From Megamerina dolium (Eukaryota; Arthropoda; Insecta; Diptera; Megamerinidae), in contig OY978525.1 of the NCBI GenBank assembly GCA_963854835.1, positions 80,911,775-80,975,774 of the forward strand: DNA of 64,000 nt, given 5' to 3'. The first letter of the stretch is position 1; each line of letters begins with the position of its first letter. The notes beneath the pieces are model-generated. The model had not been told where the DNA came from. It ran no database searches and was given only the letters and a program-made list of their open reading frames with translations. The translations under genes and the position numbers were made by a program. This document shows positions 48,960 through 64,000 of this stretch, piece after piece.

Positions 48960-49331
48960 TTATTTGGAGCTTGTATACTTCGTAACGGCTTTTGTTCCTT
49001 CACTAACAGCATGTTTAGCCAATTCACCGGGTAATAATAGACGAACAGCAGTCTGAATTTCGCGACTGGTTATAGTTGATCGTTTATTATAATGTGCTAA
49101 ACGAGAAGCTTCAGCAGCAATACGTTCGAAGATGTCATTAACAAAACTATTCATTATACTCATTGCCTTTGATGAAATACCAGTATCCGGATGTACTTGC
49201 TTCAATACTTTATAGATATAAATTGCATAGCTTTCCTTCCTCTTGCGCTTCTTCTTCTTATCGTTCTTCGTTATATTCTTTTGTGCCTTTCCCGCTTTTT
49301 TTGCAGCTTTACCACTAGTTTTTGGCGGCAT
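48960..49331 (-). CDS. His2B: Histone H2B (unit 9)
   Basis: 123 codons, Leu codon TTA. TATA 49427-49434 (minus), stem-loop 48912-48927. Confidence 0.99.
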
Positions 49332-49567
49332 TTTTTCTCACTCTAATTATAACTTGTTTTTTTTTTCCACTTCACAGTTCAACACAAAGATGGTATTGCC
49401 GATATCTACCATTGGTTATGTGTAAAATTTTATACACGTATTTCATTTAGTTTCATTATAAAAAAAAAAAACAATCCTGCATATGACAAAGATGAGTTGT
49501 AAAAAAGTATAAATAGCATGCAGATAAGTGGTGGTTTTTAATTATTGAAAACGTTGTGAAGTTTTAA

Positions 49568-49975
<408 letters not shown>

Positions 49976-50031
49976 ATATTCAATTATTTTTCACCATCAA
50001 CTTGACAAGAAGAAAACGAAACAAAAAAAAT

Positions 50032-50033
50032 CA
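50032..50033 (+). other. 30-bp deletion junction removing H2A stem-loop
   Basis: The sequence runs AAAAAAAATC directly into AAAAGAGTC. In other units 30 bases lie between them: the stem-loop CGCCCTTTTCAGGGCG (first C placement ambiguous by one) and ACGAATTTATTTAC. A single C of microhomology at the junction suits a simple end-joining or slippage deletion. Confidence 0.95.
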
Positions 50034-50574
50034 AAAGAGTCAAATTTCACATACTATGTATTAAGATATGTTGAGAACAAAAAACAATATATATATATAT
50101 ATATATATATTATAAATATGGGTAAAGATATTTTTCATCGAAGGCGTTTATCTGTTCCTTTGTATGACTACTTTCCTACAGGTTACAGTACACAAAAAGA
50201 AGAGAATGAAAAATATATATAAATATGCGTACATCAGAAGTGTCTATACCACTCGTGTTCTTGTGTGTGCCCGTATGTAATATATTACTGCATTCTTCTA
50301 CAGAGTACAATTACAAGAGAAGAAGAAGAAGAAGAAGAAGGATAAAATACTCTAAATAAAGGACAAGATATTTCTCATCGGTAGCTTTTAATTGTGTTCT
50401 TGCGTGTATGTGTATGCAATGTATGACTGTACGCTTTTACAGAGTACAGTCAGAGAGGAAGAAGAAGAAGAAGAGAAATAATGATTTATATCAATGTATT
50501 ATGGCGTAAAATACGATACCTTTAATTTTAACCATTGAAGATTCATTATATGGTCTTTTATGTACTGTATCATT

Positions 50575-50694
50575 GCCAACGACCATACCACGCTGAATAC
50601 ATCGGTTCTCGTCCGATCACCGAAATTAAGCAGCGTCGGGCGCGGTTAGTACTTAGATGGGGGACCGCTTGGGAACACCGCGTGTTGTTGGCAT
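50575..50694 (+). rRNA. 5SrRNA: 5S ribosomal RNA (unit 9)
   Basis: 120 nt, unchanged; 599 bp from H2A rather than 624. It lies downstream on the same strand as the H2A copy lacking its end signal, so read-through could reach it. T10 stop from 50704. Confidence 0.97.
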
Positions 50695-51112
50695 TCCAAC
50701 AAATTTTTTTTTTCCTTACACATTACAGTCGATTCCTTTTACAAAATTCCTAAATATGTAATATATATATTTTTTTTTACAATTTTCTTAACTTATGATC
50801 AAAATAAAATTAAATAAATTGCTAATAAAAAAATTGGAGCTCCATATATATTCTTTAGCTGTGTTTGTATGGCATTCTCACAGCAAATAAACCGATATAC
50901 ATATGCATGTGTATGCTAAAAGTATATATTACATTCATGTGATTTTAATTAAACATTTACAGTTACAGTAATCATAAAAACAATAAACACAAGAGCACAT
51001 ACTTTTACTAGTTCGAAACTGAATGCTTATATTTTCGTAAAAAATATTTTGTGGCCCTGAAAAGGGCCGTTGTTATTACACATATGTAGTATAATTTTCG
51101 TATTTCATTTTT

Positions 51113-51427
<315 letters not shown>

Positions 51428-51674
51428 TTATTGAAATCTTTTCAAACAACTTTAATATCACTGTAACACGAACACAGAACAACTGATGATTTTCCTGTTA
51501 AAGTCTCTTGTATTTATACAAAAATGGTGGTAGTTCCAACGCACATGAATGCATGTGTGCGGTTGTGTGTGTGTGTGTGTGCGGTTGTGTGTGTATACTT
51601 GTGTACAAATACTTTATTCACATACATCTATTTCATTCACTCCAATATGTTATGAAGAACGAAATTTAGTATAA

Positions 51675-52184
<510 letters not shown>

Positions 52185-53455
52185 GTCATTGTTTGCATAT
52201 ACATATGTGTGTGGATAGATAAAAATAAAACGGCCCTTTTCAGGGCCACAAAATATATATATTACAAAGGAAGGATATAATTTAATATACATATTTTGTT
52301 TATGTCCAATTTATTTCTACCATATTTTATACACATTCAACTTTTTACATACATTACTGATTAAAATCTCGTATATATGCAGAGCATATATTGTATATAC
52401 TCATACGTACCATATCTGTTGAAATGAATTCAATAACAATGTAATGGATGGTGTTCTTGAATCACCTCACAAATATATACTACGTGTAGTTAAATTATTT
52501 AAATACATACTATGTTCATATTCAATGGGTCCAATAATCTAAGTATATTTAATGATTATAGATAACATAATGTTATCATTATTTTCATCAAATTTGTAAT
52601 ATATTTTGTTATTTTTTATAATTTTTTTTTTTTTCCTTTTATATCAATTATATAAATTTAATATTTCCAATTCATGCATAAAATACTCGTATCTACAAAC
52701 ATGCATATCTCATGTACCTATAAGGTATATGTATGTATTAAGGAAAAGTAGGTACTACGGGCATATAAATATATCATATAATATATCATCTATTAAGTAT
52801 ATTATTTAAAATGTCAATATATGTTTATGTATTTTCAATCAAATACTCTTTTAATTATTCTTTAATGATTTTTTTTTACATAAATAATTAACATTACTTA
52901 ACGATCGAATTTCTTGCAATGAATCGACATATGTATTTTTTCATTCGAATCATGATGATATTAAATTAATTTTTAAAAATTCATTATTTAATATATTTCA
53001 ATGGAGATTATATTTTCAAATTCTATATTAAATATATGATGTATATCAAATAGAATTTATTGCATAAATTCAATCGAAATAATTAATTTATTAAAATTTC
53101 GAATAAAATTGTAAATTTTTTCATGGAAAATTTCAATTGAAACTCAAATAAAATTGTAATTGTACATGAAATTGAATATATTTATAAATTTGAACATTTA
53201 TCGATATTTACTTAATGTAATTAATATGAATTCTCAATCAGAAAGTATATAGTAATATTTATAAAATTAAATTATTGTCAAAAGTTACCTACGCGAATGC
53301 AATACGAGCCAACGAGTTGGATATTTTTATGATATCCCCGTTCTACGGATATTTCATTTTTTCAAACCATTTCATTTTGACATATGAATGCATATATGTA
53401 AATCCACGTATAATATTTGTACTAAATACTTATTTTGATTTGAATTAAGTGAATT

Positions 53456-54184
53456 ATGTCTGATAACGCTGTAATTGCTGCTGCAACATCTCCAGTTGCT
53501 ACTGCTATTGTTCCAGCTGAAAAGAAGAGTGTCGCCGCAAAAAAATCAGTAACAAAATCATCAATAAAGAAACCATCAACCACTCCATCACATCCACCAA
53601 CTCAACAAATGGTTGATGCTTCAATTAAAAATCTTAAAGAACGTGGTGGTTCATCTCTGTTGGCGATTAAAAAATATATTAGTGCTACATATAAATGTGA
53701 TGCACAAAAATTGGCACCATTTATTAAAAAATATTTAAAATCTGCCGTTGCAAGTGGCAAATTGATACAAACCAAAGGTAAGGGTGCGTCCGGATCGTTT
53801 AAATTATCGGCTACTGCTACTAAAACATCAAAACCGAAGACGGCTGTAGCAGGAAAGTCGATTGAAAAGAAAAAAAAAACATCACCAACGATTGCAAAGA
53901 AAAAGGCAACATCTGTTACAAAAAAAGCAGCAGCTGGTGAGAAAAAACTAAAGAAATCAACAGCGGGATCATCCAAAAAGAATACCACAGAAAAGAAAAA
54001 GACGGAAAAAGCAAAAGCAAAAAGTATTAAAAAATCTGGTACAGTTAAGGCAAAAAGCTTAAAAGGTACAGCGACAACAAAACCAAAAGTATCGAAATCA
54101 AAAACTGCTACTAATGTTGCTAAATCGAAAAAGACATCAACACCAAAAAAAGTGGCTTCAAAGAAGGCCTCAGCTAAAAAGTAA
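53456..54184 (+). CDS. His1: Linker histone H1 (unit 10)
   Basis: Intact 242 codons, Ile18, Gln51. Stem-loop 54263-54278 (TTTG loop). Confidence 0.98.
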   Translation: MSDNAVIAAATSPVATAIVPAEKKSVAAKKSVTKSSIKKPSTTPSHPPTQQMVDASIKNLKERGGSSLLAIKKYISATYKCDAQKLAPFIKKYLKSAVASGKLIQTKGKGASGSFKLSATATKTSKPKTAVAGKSIEKKKKTSPTIAKKKATSVTKKAAAGEKKLKKSTAGSSKKNTTEKKKTEKAKAKSIKKSGTVKAKSLKGTATTKPKVSKSKTATNVAKSKKTSTPKKVASKKASAKK

Positions 54185-54616
54185 ATTGTACGTGTACGAT
54201 CGAATACAATTGAGTACCTACATACATTCTTTTGCACAATTTCAATCGCAATGATAAAACACAGCCCTTTTGAGGGCTACAAAATCTTTAAAAGACGAGA
54301 TAAAAATTAAGAACACTAATTTATTATCGTAATTAAATTATGCAAAATCTCATAACAGTAGTGATATAAATTGCAATATACATATGTAAATTATGATAAT
54401 TCAGTTTAGATATTAATAGAAATTTCTGTTTTCTACCATAAGCTCGTATGTGAGATAAGTGCATGTATGTACACATTAATATAGTGAAATTTTATAAACA
54501 TATGCACATATACCATACATGAAGTGAGAATAATGGCAAATTTGATCTCGTTATCTATTGAATTTTGTGGCCCTGAAAAGGGCCTTTTTTTATAGTTGGG
54601 TCACTTGTAAAATAAT

Positions 54617-54994
<378 letters not shown>

Positions 54995-55224
54995 TCACTC
55001 TAATTATAACTTGTTTTTTTTTTTCCACTTCACAGTTCAACACAAAGATGGTATTGCCGATATCTACCATTGGTTATGTGTAAAATTTTATACACGTATT
55101 TCATTTAGTTTCATTATAAAAAAAAAAACAATCCTGCATATGACAAAGATGAGTTGTAAAAAAGTATAAATAGCATGCAGATAAGTGGTGGTTTTTAATT
55201 ATTGAAAACGTTGTGAAGTTTTAA

Positions 55225-55632
<408 letters not shown>

Positions 55633-55769
55633 ATATTCAATTATTTTTCACCATCAACTTGACAAGAAGAAAACGAAACAAAAAAAATCCGCCCTTTTCA
55701 GGGCGACGAATTTATTTACAAAAGAGTCAAATTTCACATACTATGTATTAAGATATGTTGAGAACAAAA

Positions 55770-55808
<39 letters not shown>

Positions 55809-56264
55809 ATATGGGTAAAGATATTTTTCATCGAAGGCGTTTATCTGTTCCTTTGTATGACTACTTTCCTACAGGTTACAGTACACAAAAAGAAGAGAAT
55901 GAAAAATATATATAAATATGCGTACATCAGAAGTGTCTATACCACTCGTGTTCTTGTGTGTGCCCGTATGTAAAATATTACTGCATTCTTCTACAGAGTA
56001 CAATTACAAGAGAAGAAGAAGAAGAAGAAGGATAAAATACTCTAAATAAAGGACAAGATATTTCTCATCGGTAGCTTTTAATTGTGTTCTTGCGTGTATG
56101 TGTATGCAATGTATGACTGTACGCTTTTACAGAGTACAGTCAGAGAGGAAGAAGAAGAAGAAGAGAAATAATGATTTATATCAATGTATTATGGCGTAAA
56201 ATACGATACCTTTAATTTTAACCATTGAAGATTCATTATATGGTCTTTTATGTACTGTATCATT

Positions 56265-56384
56265 GCCAACGACCATACCACGCTGAATACATCGGTTCTC
56301 GTCCGATCACCGAAATTAAGCAGCGTCGGGCGCGGTTAGTACTTAGATGGGGGACCGCTTGGGAACACCGCGTGTTGTTGGCAT
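56265..56384 (+). rRNA. 5SrRNA: 5S ribosomal RNA (unit 10)
   Basis: 120 nt, unchanged; T10 stop from 56394. Confidence 0.97.
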
Positions 56385-56802
56385 TCCAACAAATTTTTTT
56401 TTTCCTTACACATTACAGTCGATTCCTTTTACAAAATTCCTAAATATGTAATATATATATTTTTTTTTACAATTTTCTTAACTTATGATCAAAATAAAAT
56501 TAAATAAATTGCTAATAAAAAAATTGGAGCTCCATATATATTCTTTAGCTGTGTTTGTATGGCATTCTCACAGCAAATAAACCGATATACATATGCATGT
56601 GTATGCTAAAAGTATATATTACATTCATGTGATTTTAATTAAACATTTACAGTTACAGTAATCATAAAAACAATAAACACAAGAGCACATACTTTTACTA
56701 GTTCGAAACTGAATGCTTATATTTTCGTAAAAAATATTTTGTGGCCCTGAAAAGGGCCGTTGTTATTACACATATGTAGTATAATTTTCGTATTTCATTT
56801 TT

Positions 56803-57117
<315 letters not shown>

Positions 57118-57364
57118 TTATTGAAATCTTTTCAAACAACTTTAATATCACTGTAACACGAACACAGAACAACTGATGATTTTCCTGTTAAAGTCTCTTG
57201 TATTTATACAAAAATGGTGGTAGTTCCAACGCACATGAATGCATGTGTGCGGTTGTGTGTGTGTGTGTGTGCGGTTGTGTGTGTATACTTGTGTACAAAT
57301 ACTTTATTCACATACATCTATTTCATTCACTCCAATATGTTATGAAGAACGAAATTTAGTATAA

Positions 57365-57874
<510 letters not shown>

Positions 57875-59145
57875 GTCATTGTTTGCATATACATATGTGT
57901 GTGGATAGATAAAAATAAAACGGCCCTTTTCAGGGCCACAAAATATATATATTACAAAGGAAGGATATAATTTAATATACATATTTTGTTTATGTCCAAT
58001 TTATTTCTACCATATTTTATACACATTCAACTTTTTACATACATTACTGATTAAAATCTCGTATATATGCAGAGCATATATTGTATATACTCATACGTAC
58101 CATATCTGTTGAAATGAATTCAATAACAATGTAATGGATGGTGTTCTTGAATCACCTCACAAATATATACTACGTGTAGTTAAATTATTTAAATACATAC
58201 TATGTTCATATTCAATGGGTCCAATAATCTAAGTATATTTAATGATTATAGATAACATAATGTTATCATTATTTTCATCAAATTTGTAATATATTTTGTT
58301 ATTTTTTATAATTTTTTTTTTTTTCCTTTTATATCAATTATATAAATTTAATATTTCCAATTCATGCATAAAATACTCGTATCTACAAACATGCATATCT
58401 CATGTACCTATAAGGTATATGTATGTATTAAGGAAAAGTAGGTACTACGGGCATATAAATATATCATATAATATATCATCTATTAAGTATATTATTTAAA
58501 ATGTCAATATATGTTTATGTATTTTCAATCAAATACTCTTTTAATTATTCTTTAATGATTTTTTTTTACATAAATAATTAACATTACTTAACGATCGAAT
58601 TTCTTGCAATGAATCGACATATGTATTTTTTCATTCGAATCATGATGATATTAAATTAATTTTTAAAAATTCATTATTTAATATATTTCAATGGAGATTA
58701 TATTTTCAAATTCTATATTAAATATATGATGTATATCAAATAGAATTTATTGCATAAATTCAATCGAAATAATTAATTTATTAAAATTTCGAATAAAATT
58801 GTAAATTTTTTCATGGAAAATTTCAATTGAAACTCAAATAAAATTGTAATTGTACATGAAATTGAATATATTTATAAATTTGAACATTTATCGATATTTA
58901 CTTAATGTAATTAATATGAATTCTCAATCAGAAAGTATATAGTAATATTTATAAAATTAAATTATTGTCAAAAGTTACCTACGCGAATGCAATACGAGCC
59001 AACGAGTTGGATATTTTTATGATATCCCCGTTCTACGGATATTTCATTTTTTCAAACCATTTCATTTTGACATATGAATGCATATATGTAAATCCACGTA
59101 TAATATTTGTACTAAATACTTATTTTGATTTGAATTAAGTGAATT

Positions 59146-59874
59146 ATGTCTGATAACGCTGTAATTGCTGCTGCAACATCTCCAGTTGCTACTGCTATTG
59201 TTCCAGCTGAAAAGAAGAGTGTCGCCGCAAAAAAATCAGTAACAAAATCATCAATAAAGAAACCATCAACCACTCCATCACATCCACCAACTCAACAAAT
59301 GGTTGATGCTTCAATTAAAAATCTTAAAGAACGTGGTGGTTCATCTCTGTTGGCGATTAAAAAATATATTAGTGCTACATATAAATGTGATGCACAAAAA
59401 TTGGCACCATTTATTAAAAAATATTTAAAATCTGCCGTTGCAAGTGGCAAATTGATACAAACCAAAGGTAAGGGTGCGTCCGGATCGTTTAAATTATCGG
59501 CTACTGCTACTAAAACATCAAAACCGAAGACGGCTGTAGCAGGAAAGTCGATTGAAAAGAAAAAAAAAACATCACCAACGATTGCAAAGAAAAAGGCAAC
59601 ATCTGTTACAAAAAAAGCAGCAGCTGGTGAGAAAAAACTAAAGAAATCAACAGCGGGATCATCCAAAAAGAATACCACAGAAAAGAAAAAGACGGAAAAA
59701 GCAAAAGCAAAAAGTATTAAAAAATCTGGTACAGTTAAGGCAAAAAGCTTAAAAGGTACAGCGACAACAAAACCAAAAGTATCGAAATCAAAAACTGCTA
59801 CTAATGTTGCTAAATCGAAAAAGACATCAACACCAAAAAAAGTGGCTTCAAAGAAGGCCTCAGCTAAAAAGTAA
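59146..59874 (+). CDS. His1: Linker histone H1 (unit 11)
   Basis: Intact 242 codons, Ile18, Gln51. Stem-loop 59953-59968 (TTTG loop). Confidence 0.98.
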   Translation: MSDNAVIAAATSPVATAIVPAEKKSVAAKKSVTKSSIKKPSTTPSHPPTQQMVDASIKNLKERGGSSLLAIKKYISATYKCDAQKLAPFIKKYLKSAVASGKLIQTKGKGASGSFKLSATATKTSKPKTAVAGKSIEKKKKTSPTIAKKKATSVTKKAAAGEKKLKKSTAGSSKKNTTEKKKTEKAKAKSIKKSGTVKAKSLKGTATTKPKVSKSKTATNVAKSKKTSTPKKVASKKASAKK

Positions 59875-60306
59875 ATTGTACGTGTACGATCGAATACAAT
59901 TGAGTACCTACATACATTCTTTTGCACAATTTCAATCGCAATGATAAAACACAGCCCTTTTGAGGGCTACAAAATCTTTAAAAGACGAGATAAAAATTAA
60001 GAACACTAATTTATTATCGTAATTAAATTATGCAAAATCTCATAACAGTAGTGATATAAATTGCAATATACATATGTAAATTATGATAATTCAGTTTAGA
60101 TATTAATAGAAATTTCTGTTTTCTACCATAAGCTCGTATGTGAGATAAGTGCATGTATGTACACATTAATATAGTGAAATTTTATAAACATATGCACATA
60201 TACCATACATGAAGTGAGAATAATGGCAAATTTGATCTCGTTATCTATTGAATTTTGTGGCCCTGAAAAGGGCCTTTTTTTATAGTTGGGTCACTTGTAA
60301 AATAAT

Positions 60307-60678
60307 TTATTTGGAGCTTGTATACTTCGTAACGGCTTTTGTTCCTTCACTAACAGCATGTTTAGCCAATTCACCGGGTAATAGTAGACGAACAGCAGTC
60401 TGAATTTCGCGACTGGTTATAGTTGATCGTTTATTATAATGTGCTAAACGAGAAGCTTCAGCAGCAATACGTTCGAAGATGTCATTAACAAAACTATTCA
60501 TTATACTCATTGCCTTTGATGAAATACCAGTATCCGGATGTACTTGCTTCAATACTTTATAGATATAAATTGCATAGCTTTCCTTCCTCTTGCGCTTCTT
60601 CTTCTTATCGTTCTTCGTTATATTCTTTTGTGCCTTTCCCGCTTTTTTTGCAGCTTTACCACTAGTTTTTGGCGGCAT
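60307..60678 (-). CDS. His2B: Histone H2B (unit 11)
   Basis: 123 codons, Ala9, Leu codon CTA. TATA 60775-60782 (minus), stem-loop 60259-60274. Confidence 0.99.
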
Positions 60679-60914
60679 TTTTTCTCACTCTAATTATAAC
60701 TTGTTTTTTTTTTTCCACTTCACAGTTCAACACAAAGATGGTATTGCCGATATCTACCATTGGTTATGTGTAAAATTTTATACACGTATTTCATTTAGTT
60801 TCATTATAAAAAAAAAAACAATCCTGCATATGACAAAGATGAGTTGTAAAAAAGTATAAATAGCATGCAGATAAGTGGTGGTTTTTAATTATTGAAAACG
60901 TTGTGAAGTTTTAA

Positions 60915-61322
<408 letters not shown>

Positions 61323-61459
61323 ATATTCAATTATTTTTCACCATCAACTTGACAAGAAGAAAACGAAACAAAAAAAATCCGCCCTTTTCAGGGCGACGAA
61401 TTTATTTACAAAAGAGTCAAATTTCACATACTATGTATTAAGATATGTTGAGAACAAAA

Positions 61460-61498
<39 letters not shown>

Positions 61499-61954
61499 AT
61501 ATGGGTAAAGATATTTTTCATCGAAGGCGTTTATCTGTTCCTTTGTATGACTACTTTCCTACAGGTTACAGTACACAAAAAGAAGAGAATGAAAAATATA
61601 TATAAATATGCGTACATCAGAAGTGTCTATACCACTCGTGTTCTTGTGTGTGCCCGTATGTAAAATATTACTGCATTCTTCTACAGAGTACAATTACAAG
61701 AGAAGAAGAAGAAGAAGAAGGATAAAATACTCTAAATAAAGGACAAGATATTTCTCATCGGTAGCTTTTAATTGTGTTCTTGCGTGTATGTGTATGCAAT
61801 GTATGACTGTACGCTTTTACAGAGTACAGTCAGAGAGGAAGAAGAAGAAGAAGAGAAATAATGATTTATATCAATGTATTATGGCGTAAAATACGATACC
61901 TTTAATTTTAACCATTGAAGATTCATTATATGGTCTTTTATGTACTGTATCATT

Positions 61955-62074
61955 GCCAACGACCATACCACGCTGAATACATCGGTTCTCGTCCGATCAC
62001 CGAAATTAAGCAGCGTCGGGCGCGGTTAGTACTTAGATGGGGGACCGCTTGGGAACACCGCGTGTTGTTGGCAT
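61955..62074 (+). rRNA. 5SrRNA: 5S ribosomal RNA (unit 11)
   Basis: 120 nt, unchanged; last 5S copy in the window. T10 stop from 62084. Confidence 0.97.
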
Positions 62075-62492
62075 TCCAACAAATTTTTTTTTTCCTTACA
62101 CATTACAGTCGATTCCTTTTACAAAATTCCTAAATATGTAATATATATATTTTTTTTTACAATTTTCTTAACTTATGATCAAAATAAAATTAAATAAATT
62201 GCTAATAAAAAAATTGGAGCTCCATATATATTCTTTAGCTGTGTTTGTATGGCATTCTCACAGCAAATAAACCGATATACATATGCATGTGTATGCTAAA
62301 AGTATATATTACATTCATGTGATTTTAATTAAACATTTACAGTTACAGTAATCATAAAAACAATAAACACAAGAGCACATACTTTTACTAGTTCGAAACT
62401 GAATGCTTATATTTTCGTAAAAAATATTTTGTGGCCCTGAAAAGGGCCGTTGTTATTACACATATGTAGTATAATTTTCGTATTTCATTTTT

Positions 62493-62807
<315 letters not shown>

Positions 62808-63054
62808 TTATTGAAATCTTTTCAAACAACTTTAATATCACTGTAACACGAACACAGAACAACTGATGATTTTCCTGTTAAAGTCTCTTGTATTTATACA
62901 AAAATGGTGGTAGTTCCAACGCACATGAATGCATGTGTGCGGTTGTGTGTGTGTGTGTGTGCGGTTGTGTGTGTATACTTGTGTACAAATACTTTATTCA
63001 CATACATCTATTTCATTCACTCCAATATGTTATGAAGAACGAAATTTAGTATAA

Positions 63055-63564
<510 letters not shown>

Positions 63565-64000
63565 GTCATTGTTTGCATATACATATGTGTGTGGATAGAT
63601 AAAAATAAAACGGCCCTTTTCAGGGCCACAAAATATATATATTACAAAGGAAGGATATAATTTAATATACATATTTTGTTTATGTCCAATTTATTTCTAC
63701 CATATTTTATACACATTCAACTTTTTACATACATTACTGATTAAAATCTCGTATATATGCAGAGCATATATTGTATATACTCATACGTACCATATCTGTT
63801 GAAATGAATTCAATAACAATGTAATGGATGGTGTTCTTGAATCACCTCACAAATATATACTACGTGTAGTTAAATTATTTAAATACATACTATGTTCATA
63901 TTCAATGGGTCCAATAATCTAAGTATATTTAATGATTATAGATAACATAATGTTATCATTATTTTCATCAAATTTGTAATATATTTTGTTATTTTTTTAT

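Noticed and set aside
52606..52809. 67-codon frame in the H3-H1 spacer of units 10 and 11
   Set aside because: It appears only because the T run is 13 long there; absent in other units and low in complexity.
63991..64000. Extra T in the last bases of unit 12
   Set aside because: A single homopolymer difference at the window edge; could be a sequencing error or a trivial variant.

Overview
The window is a stretch of a tandem histone gene array from an insect, very probably a higher fly (Diptera: Brachycera). From memory, H3, H4 and H2A read as identical to the Drosophila proteins, H2B differs at about one residue, and the H1 globular domain is very close to Drosophila H1. The non-coding DNA is strongly AT-rich. 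The organism assignment is inference; I could not search a database.

The array holds eleven essentially complete repeat units and the start of a twelfth, head to tail, each 5,658 to 5,699 bp. Taking the H4 stop codon as the edge, units begin at 1 (one base short), 5683, 11369, 17052, 22729, 28400, 34073, 39772, 45455, 51113, 56803 and 62493. Both window ends fall inside the array, so its full size is unknown. Each unit reads H4(-), H3(+), H1(+), H2B(-), H2A(+), 5S rRNA(+). Gene order and relative orientation match the Drosophila five-histone repeat, but a complete 120-nt 5S rRNA gene sits between H2A and H4. The unit therefore couples RNA polymerase II, replication-dependent histone genes with an RNA polymerase III gene. 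H4/H3 and H2B/H2A are divergent pairs with TATA boxes on both sides. H1 has its own AT-rich upstream region without a good TATA box. Nearly every histone gene ends in the stem-loop used for non-polyadenylated histone mRNA processing.

The copies are almost identical, as expected under concerted evolution. All unit-length differences are accounted for by a (TA)n run, a (GAA)n run, a GT tract, one poly-T run, a 2-bp deletion in unit 4 and a 30-bp deletion in unit 9. The notable defects are: (1) H1 in units 1 and 8 has a premature stop at codon 51, immediately followed by an in-frame ATG at the edge of the globular domain; (2) H2A in unit 9 has lost its whole 3' stem-loop; (3) H2B in unit 10 carries Ala9Ser. 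Shared variants show mosaic ancestry among units, consistent with unequal crossover and gene conversion.

The gene products are the four core histones plus linker histone, needed together in S phase to package new DNA, and 5S rRNA, part of the large ribosomal subunit. No transposon, tRNA, CRISPR or unrelated protein gene was seen in the 64 kb.
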